Source: Accumulibacter sp. (lineage in GTDB: Bacteria; Pseudomonadota; Gammaproteobacteria; Burkholderiales; Rhodocyclaceae). Taken from it: a DNA stretch of 64,000 nt. The position numbers and the translations under genes were made by a program. This document shows, in pieces, positions 50,672-61,044 of the stretch (within the stretch, counting starts at the first letter, position 1; the number at the start of each line of letters is the position of its first letter). The stretch is from contig NZ_JAZKUG010000001.1 of the NCBI RefSeq assembly GCF_036625195.1, forward strand, positions 4,340,001 to 4,404,000, in the 5' to 3' direction. Below the pieces are notes generated by a model that was not told the DNA's origin, searched no databases, and saw only the letters and a list, made by a program, of their open reading frames with translations.

Positions 50672-52188
50672 GCAAACCCTGCAGTCGTCCGACGCGTGCC
50701 GGCATTCGGGCGCAACGCAGCGACAAGAGACGGCAGGAGCAGGCGCTGAACGCGAAGCGGCGCGCGATGGGACAACGGCCCCAGTCACCCCCGCCGCTGC
50801 CCAACCGATGCTCGGCCTTCACGACCATCGACGAAGAACGGGCAGCCCGCGAGGACGCCGTGAGCAAGCAGGCACGCCTCCTGCGCCAGGAGCTGCCGGC
50901 CTTGCTCGACCAGCTGGAACGGATTCCCGACCCGCGGGCCCCCAGGAAGCGCCGGCACAAGCTGACCGCGCTGCTGCTCTATGGGCTGCTGATGTTCGTC
51001 TTCCAGTTCGCCTCCCGGCGCGAGACCAACCGCGAAATGACCCGTCCGCAGTTCCTCGCCAACCTGCAATTGCTGTTCCCGCAGATCGAGGCCCTGCCGC
51101 ACGCCGACACCCTCTATCGGCTGCTGCGCGACATCGACCTGACGCAACTCGAACAGGCGCACGTCGACCTGGTGCGCCGCCTGATCCGCGGCAAGAGCTT
51201 CCGGCGTTATCTGATCAACCACTGCCATCCGATCGCCATCGATGGCTCGCAGAAGCTCGCCGGCGACACCCTCTGGGCGGAGGAACTCCTGCAGCGCAGC
51301 GTCGGCAAGGACGAAAACCGCCACACCCAGTACTTCGTCTACGTGCTCGAAGCCAGCCTCGTCTTCCACGGCGGTCTGGTCATCCCGTTGCTCAGCGAGT
51401 TCCTCGAACACGCGCTGGGCGACAGCGAAGCGCAGAAGCAGGATTGCGAGCTGCGCGGCTTTGCGCGCTTGAGCGACCGGCTCAAGAGGCTGTTCCCGCG
51501 CCTGCCGATCCTGCTCGTGCTCGACGGACTCTACGCCAACGGGCCGGTGATGCAACGCTGCCGGCGCGCCGGCTGGCAGTTCATGATCGTCCTCCGGGAC
51601 AAGGATCTGCCCTCGGTCTGGGAGGAGTTCCGCGCGCTGCAGCCCCGGCAGTCGCAAACCCGGCAGCTGGACTGGGGCAAACGCCAACAGCACTTCAGCT
51701 GGGTCAATGACATCGAGTATGCCTTTGGCGCGAACGGTCGTTGCCGGCTCAAGCTGCACGTGGTCGTCTGTGAGGAAAGCTGGCAGCGGGTCGACCAACA
51801 GGCCGCCATCGTGACCGAGACGGCACGCCACGCCTGGCTCTCCAGTCGGCCGCTCAGCTGCGAGAACGTCCATGTGCGTTGCAATCTCGGCGCCCGCCAC
51901 CGCTGGGGCATCGAAGCGGGCTTCCTCGTCGAGAAACACCAGGGCTACCACTACGAGCATGCCTTTGCCCTCGACTGGAATGCGATGCGCGGCTACCACC
52001 TCCTGATGCGGCTGGCGCATGTCTTCAATACCCTGGCGCGCTTCACGCGACAGCTGCGCGATCTGTTCGACCAACTCGGCGTGCGCGGGGCCATCGCCTT
52101 CATCCGAAATTCCTGCGCTGCGCCCTGGCTCGATTCCGCGCGGATGCGCGTGCTTCTCGCCAAACCCTTTCTGCTGCAACTCGAGTGA
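50668..52188 (+). CDS. DDE transposase
   Basis: 506 residues from the ATG overlapping the DUF4338 stop. A basic N-terminus, then [20 protein letters not shown], the first Asp in [20 protein letters not shown], the second in [19 protein letters not shown], and the Glu in [20 protein letters not shown]. These are the three carboxylates of an RNase-H-like transposase. The frame is complete, so the element could be mobile. Confidence 0.85.
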   Translation: MSKPCSRPTRAGIRAQRSDKRRQEQALNAKRRAMGQRPQSPPPLPNRCSAFTTIDEERAAREDAVSKQARLLRQELPALLDQLERIPDPRAPRKRRHKLTALLLYGLLMFVFQFASRRETNREMTRPQFLANLQLLFPQIEALPHADTLYRLLRDIDLTQLEQAHVDLVRRLIRGKSFRRYLINHCHPIAIDGSQKLAGDTLWAEELLQRSVGKDENRHTQYFVYVLEASLVFHGGLVIPLLSEFLEHALGDSEAQKQDCELRGFARLSDRLKRLFPRLPILLVLDGLYANGPVMQRCRRAGWQFMIVLRDKDLPSVWEEFRALQPRQSQTRQLDWGKRQQHFSWVNDIEYAFGANGRCRLKLHVVVCEESWQRVDQQAAIVTETARHAWLSSRPLSCENVHVRCNLGARHRWGIEAGFLVEKHQGYHYEHAFALDWNAMRGYHLLMRLAHVFNTLARFTRQLRDLFDQLGVRGAIAFIRNSCAAPWLDSARMRVLLAKPFLLQLE

Positions 52189-52406
52189 CCTCTCCAGGAC
52201 GGCCCCAGGAACCACCCCGCGCGGTGCGCTCCGTGCAGGGAGAGGCTCGCCCAGAGATCACAACGGAGTTCCTGCCACCGATCGACACCCTCTTCACGGA
52301 CCCCACACCACCCACGCATCCAGCCCTCACCTGCCACCAGCCTCCAGCAATCTGACCGCTTCAGCGCCGAAAACGGGGGCTTCCGGCAAGCGGGGCCGAT
52401 TCAGCA

Positions 52407-52425
52407 GGGTCATGCTTCAGGGCTG
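52407..52425. repeat. Right terminal inverted repeat
   Basis: GGGTCATGCTTCAGGGCTG, the inverted copy of the left end; the 9-bp target duplication follows at 52426-52434. The 364 bp from 52189 to 52552 hold this end, the duplication and the FNR-type box. Confidence 0.95.
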
Positions 52426-52434
52426 CACCCCTGC
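52426..52434. repeat. Right 9-bp target duplication
   Basis: CACCCCTGC directly after the element, the second copy of 49588-49596. Confidence 0.9.
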
Positions 52435-52442
52435 GCGGATCC

Positions 52443-52456
52443 TTGACTTTCATCAA
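52443..52456. promoter_or_regulatory. FNR/DNR-type box
   Basis: TTGAC-TTTC-ATCAA fits the consensus TTGAY-N4-RTCAA exactly. Its centre is about 104 bp before the nirE-like ATG. With the insertion sequence removed in silico it would also lie about 105 bp before the nirS ATG, suiting a shared divergent promoter with the box at -41.5 of each start site. Regulators of this type (FNR, ANR, DNR) switch denitrification genes on at low oxygen or with NO. Confidence 0.75.
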
Positions 52457-52552
52457 AACACGCAAGGCCAACGGCAGGCGGCGGCAGATCAGTTGAACAT
52501 GCTGGCGCGGACGCTTATGCTTGCGCCTCAACGAAAGATCGGGAACAGTACC

Positions 52553-53341
52553 ATGAGTCAGTCGCCTCCGTCAGCAACCCGCGGTACCGTCTACATCGTC
52601 GGCAGCGGGCCTGGCGACCTCGACCTGCTGACGCTGCGCGCCGCACGCCTCATCGGCGAGGCGGACGCGATCGTCTACGACCACCTGATCGCCGATGGCG
52701 TGCTCGAACTGGCGCGTCCGGATGCCGAAAGGATCTACGCCGGCAAGGAAAGCTCGAATCACAGCGTACCGCAGGCGGAACTCAACCGGATGCTCGTGCG
52801 TCTGGCGCGCAGTGGCAAGGCCGTGGTCCGCCTCAAGGGCGGTGATCCGTTCGTCTTCGGTCGCGGAGGCGAGGAGATCGAAGCGCTGGTCGAATCGGGC
52901 ATCCCGTTCGAGGTCGTCCCGGGCGTCACCGCGGCCGCCGGTTGCGCCGCCTACGCCGGCATCCCGCTGACGCATCGCGATCACGCACAGGCGGTCGCCT
53001 TCGCCACCGGCCACCTGAAGGACGGCACGATCAATCTCGACTGGCCGTCGCTGGCGCGGCCCCGGCAGACCGTCGTCTTCTACATGGGAGTCGGCGGGCT
53101 GTGCGAAATCTGCCGCCAGTTGATGGCGCATGGACTGCCCGCCGAGCACCCGGCGGCGGTCGTCCAGAATGGCACGACGCGGCGACAGCGCGTGCTGACC
53201 GCCGACCTCGCGACCCTGCCGGCGAAGGTGGCGGCTGCCGGCATCAGGTCACCGGCCCTGATCATCGTCGGCACGGTGGTTCGCCTGCAATCGACGCTCG
53301 CCTGGTTCCCTCGCCCGGGCAGCGACGAGGCTAAGGGTTAA
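52553..53341 (+). CDS. nirE: Uroporphyrinogen-III C-methyltransferase (NirE/CobA type)
   Basis: 262 residues, one SUMT domain: [60 protein letters not shown] and VFYMGVGGL. It makes precorrin-2 from uroporphyrinogen III with two SAM. Precorrin-2 leads to siroheme, cobalamin or heme d1. The CysG dehydrogenase/chelatase domain is absent, and nirS is the divergent neighbour, so heme d1 synthesis (NirE) is the favoured role. CobA is the alternative. Confidence 0.88.
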   Translation: MSQSPPSATRGTVYIVGSGPGDLDLLTLRAARLIGEADAIVYDHLIADGVLELARPDAERIYAGKESSNHSVPQAELNRMLVRLARSGKAVVRLKGGDPFVFGRGGEEIEALVESGIPFEVVPGVTAAAGCAAYAGIPLTHRDHAQAVAFATGHLKDGTINLDWPSLARPRQTVVFYMGVGGLCEICRQLMAHGLPAEHPAAVVQNGTTRRQRVLTADLATLPAKVAAAGIRSPALIIVGTVVRLQSTLAWFPRPGSDEAKG

Positions 53342-54246
53342 GGCACGCGCACCAGCAAGCCGAGGGCGAGCAGGAAGGCAAAGACCATCTGCAGCCCGGC
53401 AGTGCCGGCGAGCAGTGTGTTGTACTCTGATCCGGCAGCGCGGCGAAAACGCACGATCTGACGCGCAGCCAACGGCAGCGCCAGACACGGCAGGACGAGC
53501 CAGATACCACGGTCAGTCAGCGCCGCCAGCCATGGCAGAAGCGCGAAGGGCAGCAATATTTCGCCGGAGTAGATGGCGCATGCTGCCCGCCGCCCGCAGA
53601 GAACCGACAGCGTTCGCCGTCCGGCACGGGCGTCGGTCTCACGGTCACGCGTGTTGTTGATGGTGATCAGGGCGGCCGCCAGCAGGCCGACGATGGTACC
53701 GGCCAGCACGGCGGCGGGCGCCAGCGACAGGGTCTGCAGGTAGTAGCTGCCGCTGACCGCCAGCACGCCGAAGAAGAGCAGAACGAAGAACTCGCCGAGC
53801 GGCGTGCAGGCGATTGGCCGCGGCCCGCCGGTGTAGGCCCAGCCAGCCGCCAGCGATGCCAGACCGATGGCGACGATCGGCCAACCGCCGTGACCAGCGA
53901 GATAGACGCCGAGACTGAACGCCAGGGCAAAGGCGACCCACGCGCCGCGCCGCACCACCGTTCCGGGCAGCCAGCCCATGGCCGTCGCGCGCGGCGGCCC
54001 GAGGCGCTCGGCGCCATCGACGCCGCGCTCGAAATCGGCGACATCGTTGTGCAGGTTGGTGCCGATCTGGATCAGCAACGCGGCAAGCAGCGCGACCAGC
54101 GCCGGCAGCCAGAGGACGGCGGCCTGCTGCGACCACGCCAGCGCACTGCCGATGAGCACTGGCACCAGTGACACGCCGAGCGTCTTCGGACGCACCGCCA
54201 GCCACCAGGCGTAGCCCCGGCGCGGGGTCGGACCGCCCGCTCTCAT
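53338..54246 (-). CDS. menA: 1,4-dihydroxy-2-naphthoate polyprenyltransferase MenA
   Basis: 302 residues from the ATG at 54246; a long upstream frame only translates through the tRNA gene. UbiA-family membrane enzyme with about eight helices. Asp-rich Mg/diphosphate motifs: [20 protein letters not shown] and [20 protein letters not shown]. It prenylates DHNA in menaquinone synthesis. Converges on nirE with a 4-bp overlap of the stop codons. Menaquinone use would suit anaerobic respiration, but related UbiA enzymes are hard to tell apart. Confidence 0.82.
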   Translation of the reverse strand: MRAGGPTPRRGYAWWLAVRPKTLGVSLVPVLIGSALAWSQQAAVLWLPALVALLAALLIQIGTNLHNDVADFERGVDGAERLGPPRATAMGWLPGTVVRRGAWVAFALAFSLGVYLAGHGGWPIVAIGLASLAAGWAYTGGPRPIACTPLGEFFVLLFFGVLAVSGSYYLQTLSLAPAAVLAGTIVGLLAAALITINNTRDRETDARAGRRTLSVLCGRRAACAIYSGEILLPFALLPWLAALTDRGIWLVLPCLALPLAARQIVRFRRAAGSEYNTLLAGTAGLQMVFAFLLALGLLVRVP

Positions 54247-54508
54247 CGCCAGCGGGCGACCTGCGCCACAGCTGCCACAAGCGCTTGCCCTGCAGTCAGC
54301 GGCAACGCGAGAGCGCGCGCAAAAAGCGGCGCTGCCCGCCCGCCCAGCCGGCGCCGGAGCACTTGCCCTGGGTCCTCGTCCCCTCTCGCCGCACACCGGC
54401 GTCGGCTCGCCAAGCTCCCGGTACCGCCGCTGCGGGCAACCTGTCGGGAGACTGCCAGGCCGGGTGCTATAATCGGCCGCTTTGAACGCACGGGTCGTTG
54501 TTGTGTCG

Positions 54509-54593
54509 TGGTGCCGAGAGGGGGAATCGAACCCCCACGCCTTGCGGCGGCGGATTTTGAGTCCGCTGCGTCTACCGATTCCGCCATCTCGGC
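54509..54593 (-). tRNA. tRNA-Leu (CAA)
   Basis: 85 nt on the minus strand, beginning GCCGAGATGGCGGAATCGGT and ending CTCTCGGCACCA with encoded CCA. Acceptor stem GCCGAGA pairs with TCTCGGC. The anticodon loop CTCAAAA between GCGGA and TCCGC gives anticodon CAA for UUG codons. A long variable arm (class II) fits leucine. On the plus strand a TATAAT occurs at 54468-54473, outside the gene and probably unrelated. Confidence 0.97.
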
Positions 54594-54698
54594 CTGAGCG
54601 CGCCGTCTGCGCGCGGCATGTGGCGGCGATTATCGCGCATTCCGCGACCGCGAACAAGCCAAGACCGGCGGCGCCGAACTCCCGGCCACCACGCTGCG

Positions 54699-55757
54699 AT
54701 GCTGACCCTCGACGACTTTGACTTCGAGCTCCCGGCCGAGCTGATCGCCCAGCAGCCCGCAGCCGAACGCAGCGGCAGCCGGCTGCTGCGGCTGCTCGAC
54801 ACGGGCATCAGCGACCACCGCTTCGACGAGTTGCCGGCGCTGCTCGATGCCGGTGACCTGCTGGTCTTCAACGACGCGCGCGTCATCCGCGGCCGCATGT
54901 TCGGTCGCAAGGCGAGCGGCGGCCGCATCGAGGTCCTGTTCGAGCGCATCATCGACGCCCGCCATGCACTTGCGCAGATCCGCGCCAGCAAGTCCCCCAA
55001 ACCGGGCAGCCGGATTCTGCTGGAGGAGACGATCCCGATGCTCGTCGGTGAGCGAAGCGGCGAGCAGGGCGAGTTCTTCGCGCTCGAACTCGCTGCCGAT
55101 GACGACCTGTGGCGCCTCGTCGAGCGCCACGGGCGGCTGCCGCTGCCGCCCTACATCAGGCATGCCGCGACGGCCGCCGACGAGGCTCGCTACCAGACCG
55201 TCTTCGCCCGCTCACCCGGCGCGGTGGCAGCGCCAACCGCCGGGCTGCATTTCGATGAACCGCTGCTGCAGCAACTCGCCGGGCACGGTGTCGGCAGCGC
55301 CTGGCTGACGCTGCATGTCGGCGCCGGGACCTTTCAGCCGGTGCGCACGCACGACCTGCGCGAACACCGGATGCACACCGAGCGCTTCGACCTTCCCGCC
55401 GAGACGGTCGCCGCGATCGCCCGTACGCGCCGCAGCGGTGGTTGTGTGGTCGCCGTCGGTACGACCAGTCTGCGGGCGCTCGAGGCGGCGGCGCGAACGG
55501 GTGAACTGCGTGCCGGCACGGACGAGACCGATCTTTTCATCACCCCTGGCTACGAATTCCGGGTGGTCGACCGCCTGCTGACCAACTTCCACCTGCCGCG
55601 GTCGACGCTGCTGATGCTGGTCGCCGCCTTCGCCGGTCATGCGCCCGTCCGTAGCGCGTACGAACATGCGATTCGCGAGCGCTATCGCTTCTTCAGTTAC
55701 GGTGATGCGATGTTGCTGACTCGGCATGGCGCGTCGCCCCTTCGTCACACCATCTGA
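54699..55757 (+). CDS. queA: S-adenosylmethionine:tRNA ribosyltransferase-isomerase QueA
   Basis: 352 residues from ATG 54699 ([20 protein letters not shown]). Motifs: [61 protein letters not shown] and [19 protein letters not shown]. QueA makes epoxyqueuosine at position 34 of tRNAs with a GUN anticodon. Tgt is not in the window. An upstream start at 54618 would run through non-conserved sequence and is rejected. Confidence 0.97.
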   Translation: MLTLDDFDFELPAELIAQQPAAERSGSRLLRLLDTGISDHRFDELPALLDAGDLLVFNDARVIRGRMFGRKASGGRIEVLFERIIDARHALAQIRASKSPKPGSRILLEETIPMLVGERSGEQGEFFALELAADDDLWRLVERHGRLPLPPYIRHAATAADEARYQTVFARSPGAVAAPTAGLHFDEPLLQQLAGHGVGSAWLTLHVGAGTFQPVRTHDLREHRMHTERFDLPAETVAAIARTRRSGGCVVAVGTTSLRALEAAARTGELRAGTDETDLFITPGYEFRVVDRLLTNFHLPRSTLLMLVAAFAGHAPVRSAYEHAIRERYRFFSYGDAMLLTRHGASPLRHTI

Positions 55758-55770
55758 ACCGCAAGAGACA

Positions 55771-58700
55771 ATGTCCAGGAAGCCACTGAACAGCAGCGCC
55801 TTCGAACAGCTCGATACCCTCGGCCTGGCGCCCGACACGCACAGGGTGGCACTCGCCTGCGCGCTGCTGTGGGCCGGCCGGTCGGCAACCGACGTGCAAC
55901 GGCTGCTCGTCGTCAGCGGCCTGAAGACGAGAAACGGCCATGCCTTCAGCCTCGCCGACGTCAGGAAGGCCTGGCTGCAGTTGGCGGAGCGGGACCTGCT
56001 GCGCGAGGATCCGTCGCGCCACGGGGTTTCCCAGTTGGTGGACACGCTGCGCGCGGCACTCTACCGACAGTGGCTCGATACCGCCACGGGCAGCGCGCTG
56101 GTCGATCTGGTCTGTCAAGCCGATCGTTTCCACCCGGGCCAGTCCAGCTACCACTGGAGTACTGGCAGCATGGCAACGACCGTCGCCTACGTTCGTGCCA
56201 AGTACTTCAGCGGTGCGCCGACGACCGAACTGCAGTCGATCAGAAGCCTCGTGTCGCGCTCGTTCAACTGGGAGAGCATCGTCCTGCAAGCGATCCTGCC
56301 CGGCTTCGACGGCCCCAGCTTTGCCCGCATCGACGGACCCGAACGCTGGTCCATCGCCTACCAGGCGACCGTCAGCGTCTGCCTGAACTACACTGAAAGC
56401 TACTTGCCGATCGTCGATTGGGCGTGCGCAGAACTCGCCCGGGACGCGACTGTCGTGCCCGAAAACCTGCGCCTCGTTCTCGCCGACCTGGCGTTGCTGC
56501 GCGCCGATGCCGACCTGCTGCAGGCTGCTCTGCTCGGCATCGACAATGGCTGGGTTGCCGGCATCCGGGCAGCGCAGCGGGTACTCGCAGGCGAATGGGC
56601 CGATGGGCAGGCAGCCTTCGAAGCGGCCCTCAAGCAGCGCCGGTCCGAGATCGGCGGCAGCAAGCACTTCCTGTCCGCCAGCATCGCCTGGTTCTACCCC
56701 CTGTCATTGCTCGCGCAGGCGACAACGCGCCATCTCGAGCTGGCGCGCAAGTTCTGTGCCACCGAGTCCGGCCGACGCCAGCCTGATGCGGAATCCGGCT
56801 GGGGTCGCTGGGTGCATGTGATCGACGTCCGTCTCGGCCGGGCTTCACTCATCGGCAACGCCGTCCTGCCCCTCCAGGCTTCGCGTGACACGCTGTTCGG
56901 GGCGCCGCTCGACGCCCTGTGGGGAATCCTTCTCGCCGCCTGGCTGAGCAGGGAAACCATCACGGGTTTTGGGGCCGCCGACCCGCAGCGGGCATGGCGG
57001 GATCCGATCGCACTGCTGCGTGGCAAGCTGCGCGCCTGCCGGATGCAAGCGCTGTTGCATCAGCTCGACGACGCCGCTGCGGTACTCGAGGGGCATGATC
57101 CGCCGGCCGGCTCCTTCATCGCCGGCGGCAGCGAACGCTGGCACGAAGTCCTTGTCACGCTGCAGTCGCTTGGCGGCCAGGACGGCAAGGCGGCGGCCGG
57201 TGCGGCCACCAGACTGCTGTGGGAAGTCGACATCGGCAACGCGGGGCAACTCGCCGGCATCCGCCCGCTCGAGCAGAAGCGCGGCCAGCGCGGCTGGAAT
57301 CGGCCGCGCGCCATCAGTCTGGCGCGACTCGTCGACAACCAGCAGCTCTCGGCGGCCGACGCCAAGGTGGCGAGGGCGATCCGAGTCGAGCCCGGCTACG
57401 GCAACCGCATGTACCTCGACCTGGCGGCGGCGATCGTCGCCCTCGTCGGACACCCGACGGTCTTCCTGGCAAGCGCGCCGGAGCAGTTCGTCGATCTGAC
57501 CGAAAGCCCGCCGGAACTCGAACTGATCCGCGATGGCGACCGCTACCGGATGCGCATCGATCCACCCCTGCGGCTCCACACCGACATCGACATCGACGCT
57601 TACTACCTGGACGGCGAGCAGATTCGCGCGGCCGAAGCGCTGCGCCTGATCACCCTCATTCCAGACGGCCCGCAGCGATTGCGGCTGATCCGCTTCTCGG
57701 CCGAACAGCAGCAGGCCGCGCGGCTCGTCGGCGGCCACTTTGCCATTCCCGCCAACGCCCCCGGCGTACAGGAAGAGGTCGAGAAGACGCTGCGCGCGCT
57801 GGCGGCGCGCTTTCAGGTCCATGCCGACGCGGCACAGGCGGCACGACAGGTCGCCAGCGACTCGCGCCTACGCGCCGAGCTGGCGCCCGTCGATGCGGAT
57901 CTGTCGCTGCGCCTGGTCGTGACCCCCCTCGGCAGCGATGGTCCGCGACTGACGCCGGGCAGCGGCCGCAGGCAGTTGATGGCGGTCATTGGCAGCGAGA
58001 CGGTCGGCACCGAGCGCGATCTGGCCGGCGAGAGACGGCATCTCGAGGCGATCCTCGACGCCCTGCCCTTCCTCGACGGCAGCGAGCGCAGTTGCGAATG
58101 GCTGATCGACGATGCGGAGAACGCGCTTGCTGCGGTCGAGAAGTTGCCAACCCTGCCCGAACTGGCCGCCGTCGAATGGCCGAAGGGCAAGTGCGTGCGC
58201 GTCGTCTCGCTCGGCCCGCGGCAGCTTGGCATGCGCGTGGCTCGCGAGCGCGACTGGTTCCGGCTCGACGGTGAGGCGAAGGTCGATGAAGGTCTGGTGC
58301 TGCAGTTGTCGACCCTCCTCGGCGCCGCGCGCGACCGTTCGCGTTTCGTGCCGATGGGCAACGGCATCTACGCCGCGCTGACCCGCTCGCTGAAGCAGAA
58401 GCTCGCCGATCTGGCGGCGGTACTCGAGCCCGACCGGGATGGCGGCAAGGCGCCTCTGGTCGCCGCCGCCTGGCTCGACGAGATCCTCGACGGGACCGAA
58501 CTCGATGCCGGCGCGGACTTTCGCCAGGCGATCGATCGCCTGCGCAGCGCCCAGGAGATCGCGCCGCAGCCACCGAAGCTGCTGCAGGCCAGCCTGCGGC
58601 CGTATCAGGAAGACGGCTACCAGTGGGCGATGCGCCTCGCGACGGCCGGCATGGGCGGCTGCCTCGCCGACGACATGGGTCTCGGCAAGACCCTGCAGGC

Positions 58701-59979
58701 CCTCGCCGTGCTGCTCGAGCGGGCGGCGGGGGGGCCGGCTCTGGTCATCGCGCCGACCTCTGTGTGCGGCAACTGGCTTGCCGAGTGCCAGCGCTTCGCA
58801 CCGACGCTCAACGCCCGCATCTATGGCGAGGCGGGAGAGGGTGAACGCGAATCGCTGGTCGGCGATGCCGGGCCACGGGATCTGCTGATCGTCTCGTACA
58901 CGCTGCTGCAACTGGCGCAGGAGCGCTTTGCCGGCCGCAGCTGGCATACGCTGATCGCCGACGAAGCGCAGGCGGTCAAGAACGCCGCCGCCAAGCGCTC
59001 GCAGGCGCTCTTCGAGCTGAGCGCGGATTTCCGCCTGGCGCTGACCGGAACGCCGGTCGAGAACCGCCTTGCCGACCTCTGGTCGATCATGCGCTTCGCC
59101 AACCCCGGTCTGCTCGGAACGAGCAACCGTTTCAACGAGCGTTTCGCCGGGCCGATCGAGCGCAACCGCGACCGCGAGGCGCAACATGTGCTGAAACGGC
59201 TGGTCGGCCCGTTCGTCCTGCGGCGAACGAAGTCCGAGGTGTTGCAGGACTTGCCGTCGCGCACCGAGTTGATCCTCAACGTTGCGCCGGAAGCGGCCGA
59301 AGCGGCGCATTACGAAGCGCTGCGCCGCGAGGCGGCACGTGAGATCGACGCCACGCTCGAGGACGCCCCCGCTGCGCAGGCGCGCTTCAACGTCCTCGCG
59401 CAACTGACCCGCCTGCGCCGCGCCGCCTGCGACCCGCGCCTGTGCAGCCCGCAATTCGGCATCGCCGGCGCCAAGGTGCAGGCCTTCGCCGACCTCGCCG
59501 GCGAACTGATCGCCAACGGCCACAAGGCTCTGGTCTTCAGCCAGTTCGTCGACTTCCTGCAGATCCTGCGCGAACCACTCGATGCGTCGGGGTTCAGCTA
59601 CCAGTACCTCGACGGCGCCACGCCGGCCGCCGAACGCAGCCGCCGCGTCGCCGCCTTCCAGGCCGGCGAAGGCGATCTCTTCCTGATCAGCCTGAAGGCC
59701 GGCGGCTTCGGCCTCAACCTCACCGCCGCCGACTACGTGGTCATCACCGACCCATGGTGGAACCCGGCGGCCGAGGACCAGGCAATGGGCCGCGCGCATC
59801 GCATCGGCCAGTTGCGACCGGTGACCGTCTACCGTCTGGTCAGCCGCGGCACGGTCGAGGAACGGATCGTGGACCTGCACCACGAGAAACGCGCCCTCGC
59901 GGAAAGCATCCTCGCCGACGGCGAGGCGAGCGCGCTGCCGTCCACCGAGGATCTGGTGGCGCTGATCCGCGGCGAGTGA
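55771..59979 (+). CDS. SNF2-family helicase-like ATPase, very large
   Basis: 1402 residues from the ATG at 55771; an in-frame ATG at 55726 would overlap queA by 32 bp and is less likely. The C-terminal motor (about 930-1390) has Walker A DDMGLGKTLQ, DEAQ box in LIADEAQAVKN, GTPVENRLADLW, KALVFSQFVDFL and GRAHRIGQ. Residues 1-900 are long helical sequence, partly repeated in style (LAVLLERAAGGP excluded), with no domain I can name. Bacterial SNF2 proteins of this class move on double-stranded DNA or alter RNA polymerase; function here is unknown. Confidence 0.88.
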   Translation: MSRKPLNSSAFEQLDTLGLAPDTHRVALACALLWAGRSATDVQRLLVVSGLKTRNGHAFSLADVRKAWLQLAERDLLREDPSRHGVSQLVDTLRAALYRQWLDTATGSALVDLVCQADRFHPGQSSYHWSTGSMATTVAYVRAKYFSGAPTTELQSIRSLVSRSFNWESIVLQAILPGFDGPSFARIDGPERWSIAYQATVSVCLNYTESYLPIVDWACAELARDATVVPENLRLVLADLALLRADADLLQAALLGIDNGWVAGIRAAQRVLAGEWADGQAAFEAALKQRRSEIGGSKHFLSASIAWFYPLSLLAQATTRHLELARKFCATESGRRQPDAESGWGRWVHVIDVRLGRASLIGNAVLPLQASRDTLFGAPLDALWGILLAAWLSRETITGFGAADPQRAWRDPIALLRGKLRACRMQALLHQLDDAAAVLEGHDPPAGSFIAGGSERWHEVLVTLQSLGGQDGKAAAGAATRLLWEVDIGNAGQLAGIRPLEQKRGQRGWNRPRAISLARLVDNQQLSAADAKVARAIRVEPGYGNRMYLDLAAAIVALVGHPTVFLASAPEQFVDLTESPPELELIRDGDRYRMRIDPPLRLHTDIDIDAYYLDGEQIRAAEALRLITLIPDGPQRLRLIRFSAEQQQAARLVGGHFAIPANAPGVQEEVEKTLRALAARFQVHADAAQAARQVASDSRLRAELAPVDADLSLRLVVTPLGSDGPRLTPGSGRRQLMAVIGSETVGTERDLAGERRHLEAILDALPFLDGSERSCEWLIDDAENALAAVEKLPTLPELAAVEWPKGKCVRVVSLGPRQLGMRVARERDWFRLDGEAKVDEGLVLQLSTLLGAARDRSRFVPMGNGIYAALTRSLKQKLADLAAVLEPDRDGGKAPLVAAAWLDEILDGTELDAGADFRQAIDRLRSAQEIAPQPPKLLQASLRPYQEDGYQWAMRLATAGMGGCLADDMGLGKTLQALAVLLERAAGGPALVIAPTSVCGNWLAECQRFAPTLNARIYGEAGEGERESLVGDAGPRDLLIVSYTLLQLAQERFAGRSWHTLIADEAQAVKNAAAKRSQALFELSADFRLALTGTPVENRLADLWSIMRFANPGLLGTSNRFNERFAGPIERNRDREAQHVLKRLVGPFVLRRTKSEVLQDLPSRTELILNVAPEAAEAAHYEALRREAAREIDATLEDAPAAQARFNVLAQLTRLRRAACDPRLCSPQFGIAGAKVQAFADLAGELIANGHKALVFSQFVDFLQILREPLDASGFSYQYLDGATPAAERSRRVAAFQAGEGDLFLISLKAGGFGLNLTAADYVVITDPWWNPAAEDQAMGRAHRIGQLRPVTVYRLVSRGTVEERIVDLHHEKRALAESILADGEASALPSTEDLVALIRGE

Positions 59980-59997
59980 GCAGCAGTCGGTCGTCGA

Positions 59998-60858
59998 CTA
60001 CCCGACCGCCTCGGCAAGAACCGCCCTGGCGCTCATCGCCAACCTGCCGTCGGGCCCCTGCGCCGCGAGCGCATAGCCGCCATCTTCGGGGGTGCACACC
60101 AGCCGGAAGGGCGCCAGGTCGAAGAGCGGTGCCAGGCCGCGAAAGCTGTACTCCTGCACCGGGCGTGTCACTTGCCGTCGCAGCAGTTCCATCAGCAGCA
60201 CGGCAGTCAGCGGACCATGCACGACGAGGCCAGGGTAGCCCTCCTCTTCGATCGCGTACGGACGATCGTAATGAATCCGGTGCGCGTTGAAGGTCAGCGC
60301 CGAGAAGCGGAAGAGCAGCCGCGGATCGGGTGTGACGATGCGTGCGCAGGCTGCCGCCGACAGCGGCGGCCAGTCGACGACCGTTGGCGCCGGCAATGCC
60401 GGACCTGGTTCGCGGTAGACGATGTCCTGCTCTTCGTCGATGCACAGGCGATCGCCCTGATGATAGCCGTGGTGCAGTGAAACGAAGGCGAGTGAGCCGG
60501 AGCGTCCGCTCTTCAAGCGGACATCGCGAATGGTGGTGACGCGCCGCGCCGGCTGGCCGAGCAGCAACGGCGAGTGAAAGCGCAGCCGGGCGCCGGCGAA
60601 CATCCGTCTCGGGAAAGGAATCGGCGGCATGAAGCCGCCGCGCTGCGGATGCCCGTCGACTCCGAGGCCCGCCTGCGGCACGCGGGGCAGAAAGTAGAAC
60701 CAGTGCCAGAGCGGCGGCAGCGCGCTGCCGCAGGTGAAGCTCTCCGAGCCATCGCCGAGCGTCGCCGCGGCCGCCAGCGCTGCCGCCAGCCCGAGATCGT
60801 CGTCGGTGCTGTCCTGGCGACCGATCCAGGCGCTGAAGTCGCTGTCGGGGTCGCTCAT
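59998..60858 (-). CDS. Hydroxyacyl-thioester dehydratase-like (HTDE/MaoC superfamily) protein
   Basis: 286 residues. Double hot-dog layout: LPPLWHWFYFLPRVPQAGLG, the GFMPPIPFPRRMFAGARLRF strand, then LFRFSALTFNAHRIHYDRPY, which has the hydratase motif (N-x-H-x-x-H-Y-D) and GYPGLVVHGPLTAVLLMELL. Family members include mesaconyl-C4-CoA hydratase and FAS1-like dehydratases. It lies next to two MaoC-type genes on the same strand, so acyl-CoA metabolism is likely. Substrate unknown. Confidence 0.82.
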   Translation of the reverse strand: MSDPDSDFSAWIGRQDSTDDDLGLAAALAAAATLGDGSESFTCGSALPPLWHWFYFLPRVPQAGLGVDGHPQRGGFMPPIPFPRRMFAGARLRFHSPLLLGQPARRVTTIRDVRLKSGRSGSLAFVSLHHGYHQGDRLCIDEEQDIVYREPGPALPAPTVVDWPPLSAAACARIVTPDPRLLFRFSALTFNAHRIHYDRPYAIEEEGYPGLVVHGPLTAVLLMELLRRQVTRPVQEYSFRGLAPLFDLAPFRLVCTPEDGGYALAAQGPDGRLAMSARAVLAEAVG

Positions 60859-61044
60859 CTACTTGCACCCCGCCACGCGCTTCGGGCGTGAGGTCGGCAT
60901 CAGGGCTGTCTCATCGACATGGACCGGGCTCTCATTGCTGGACACCGCGGCAAGGAGGACCAGCTCCGCATCAGTGATCGTCGCCGTTGCCGCAGTCATG
61001 CCGGTCGACACAGATTCGACATCTGGAGGGTTCTTGGGATTCAT
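60859..61044 (-). pseudogene. MaoC-type gene with internal deletion
   Basis: The 61-residue frame aligns with both ends of the intact MaoC gene at 61688-62134: the N-terminal 45 residues (ITDAELVLLAAVSSNESPVH against ITDADLVLFAGVSTDVNAVH) joined straight to the last 13 (LMPTSRPKRVAG against LMATSRKKREAG). About 88 central residues with the hydratase motif are gone. The leader DNA is also duplicated (gtcctttctgctgatcatcg against gtcctttctgctgaacatcg). Confidence 0.8.

Larger units (their letters stand above)
49597..52425 (+). mobile_element. 2829-bp insertion sequence with DUF4338 gene and transposase
   Basis: The ends are perfect 19-bp inverted repeats (CAGCCCTGAAGCATGACCC and its complement), and CACCCCTGC is duplicated at both outer borders. 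Between them lie two coupled genes, a DUF4338/DruA-like protein and a DDE transposase. The intact repeats, duplication and frames argue for a recent insertion. It sits between nirS and nirE. I do not assign an ISfinder family; the two-gene plan resembles unclassified (ISNCY-like) elements. Confidence 0.92.

Noticed and set aside
54468..54473. A perfect TATAAT on the plus strand before the tRNA-Leu region.
   Set aside because: No -35 at a proper distance, and it points antisense through the tRNA; not supported as a promoter.
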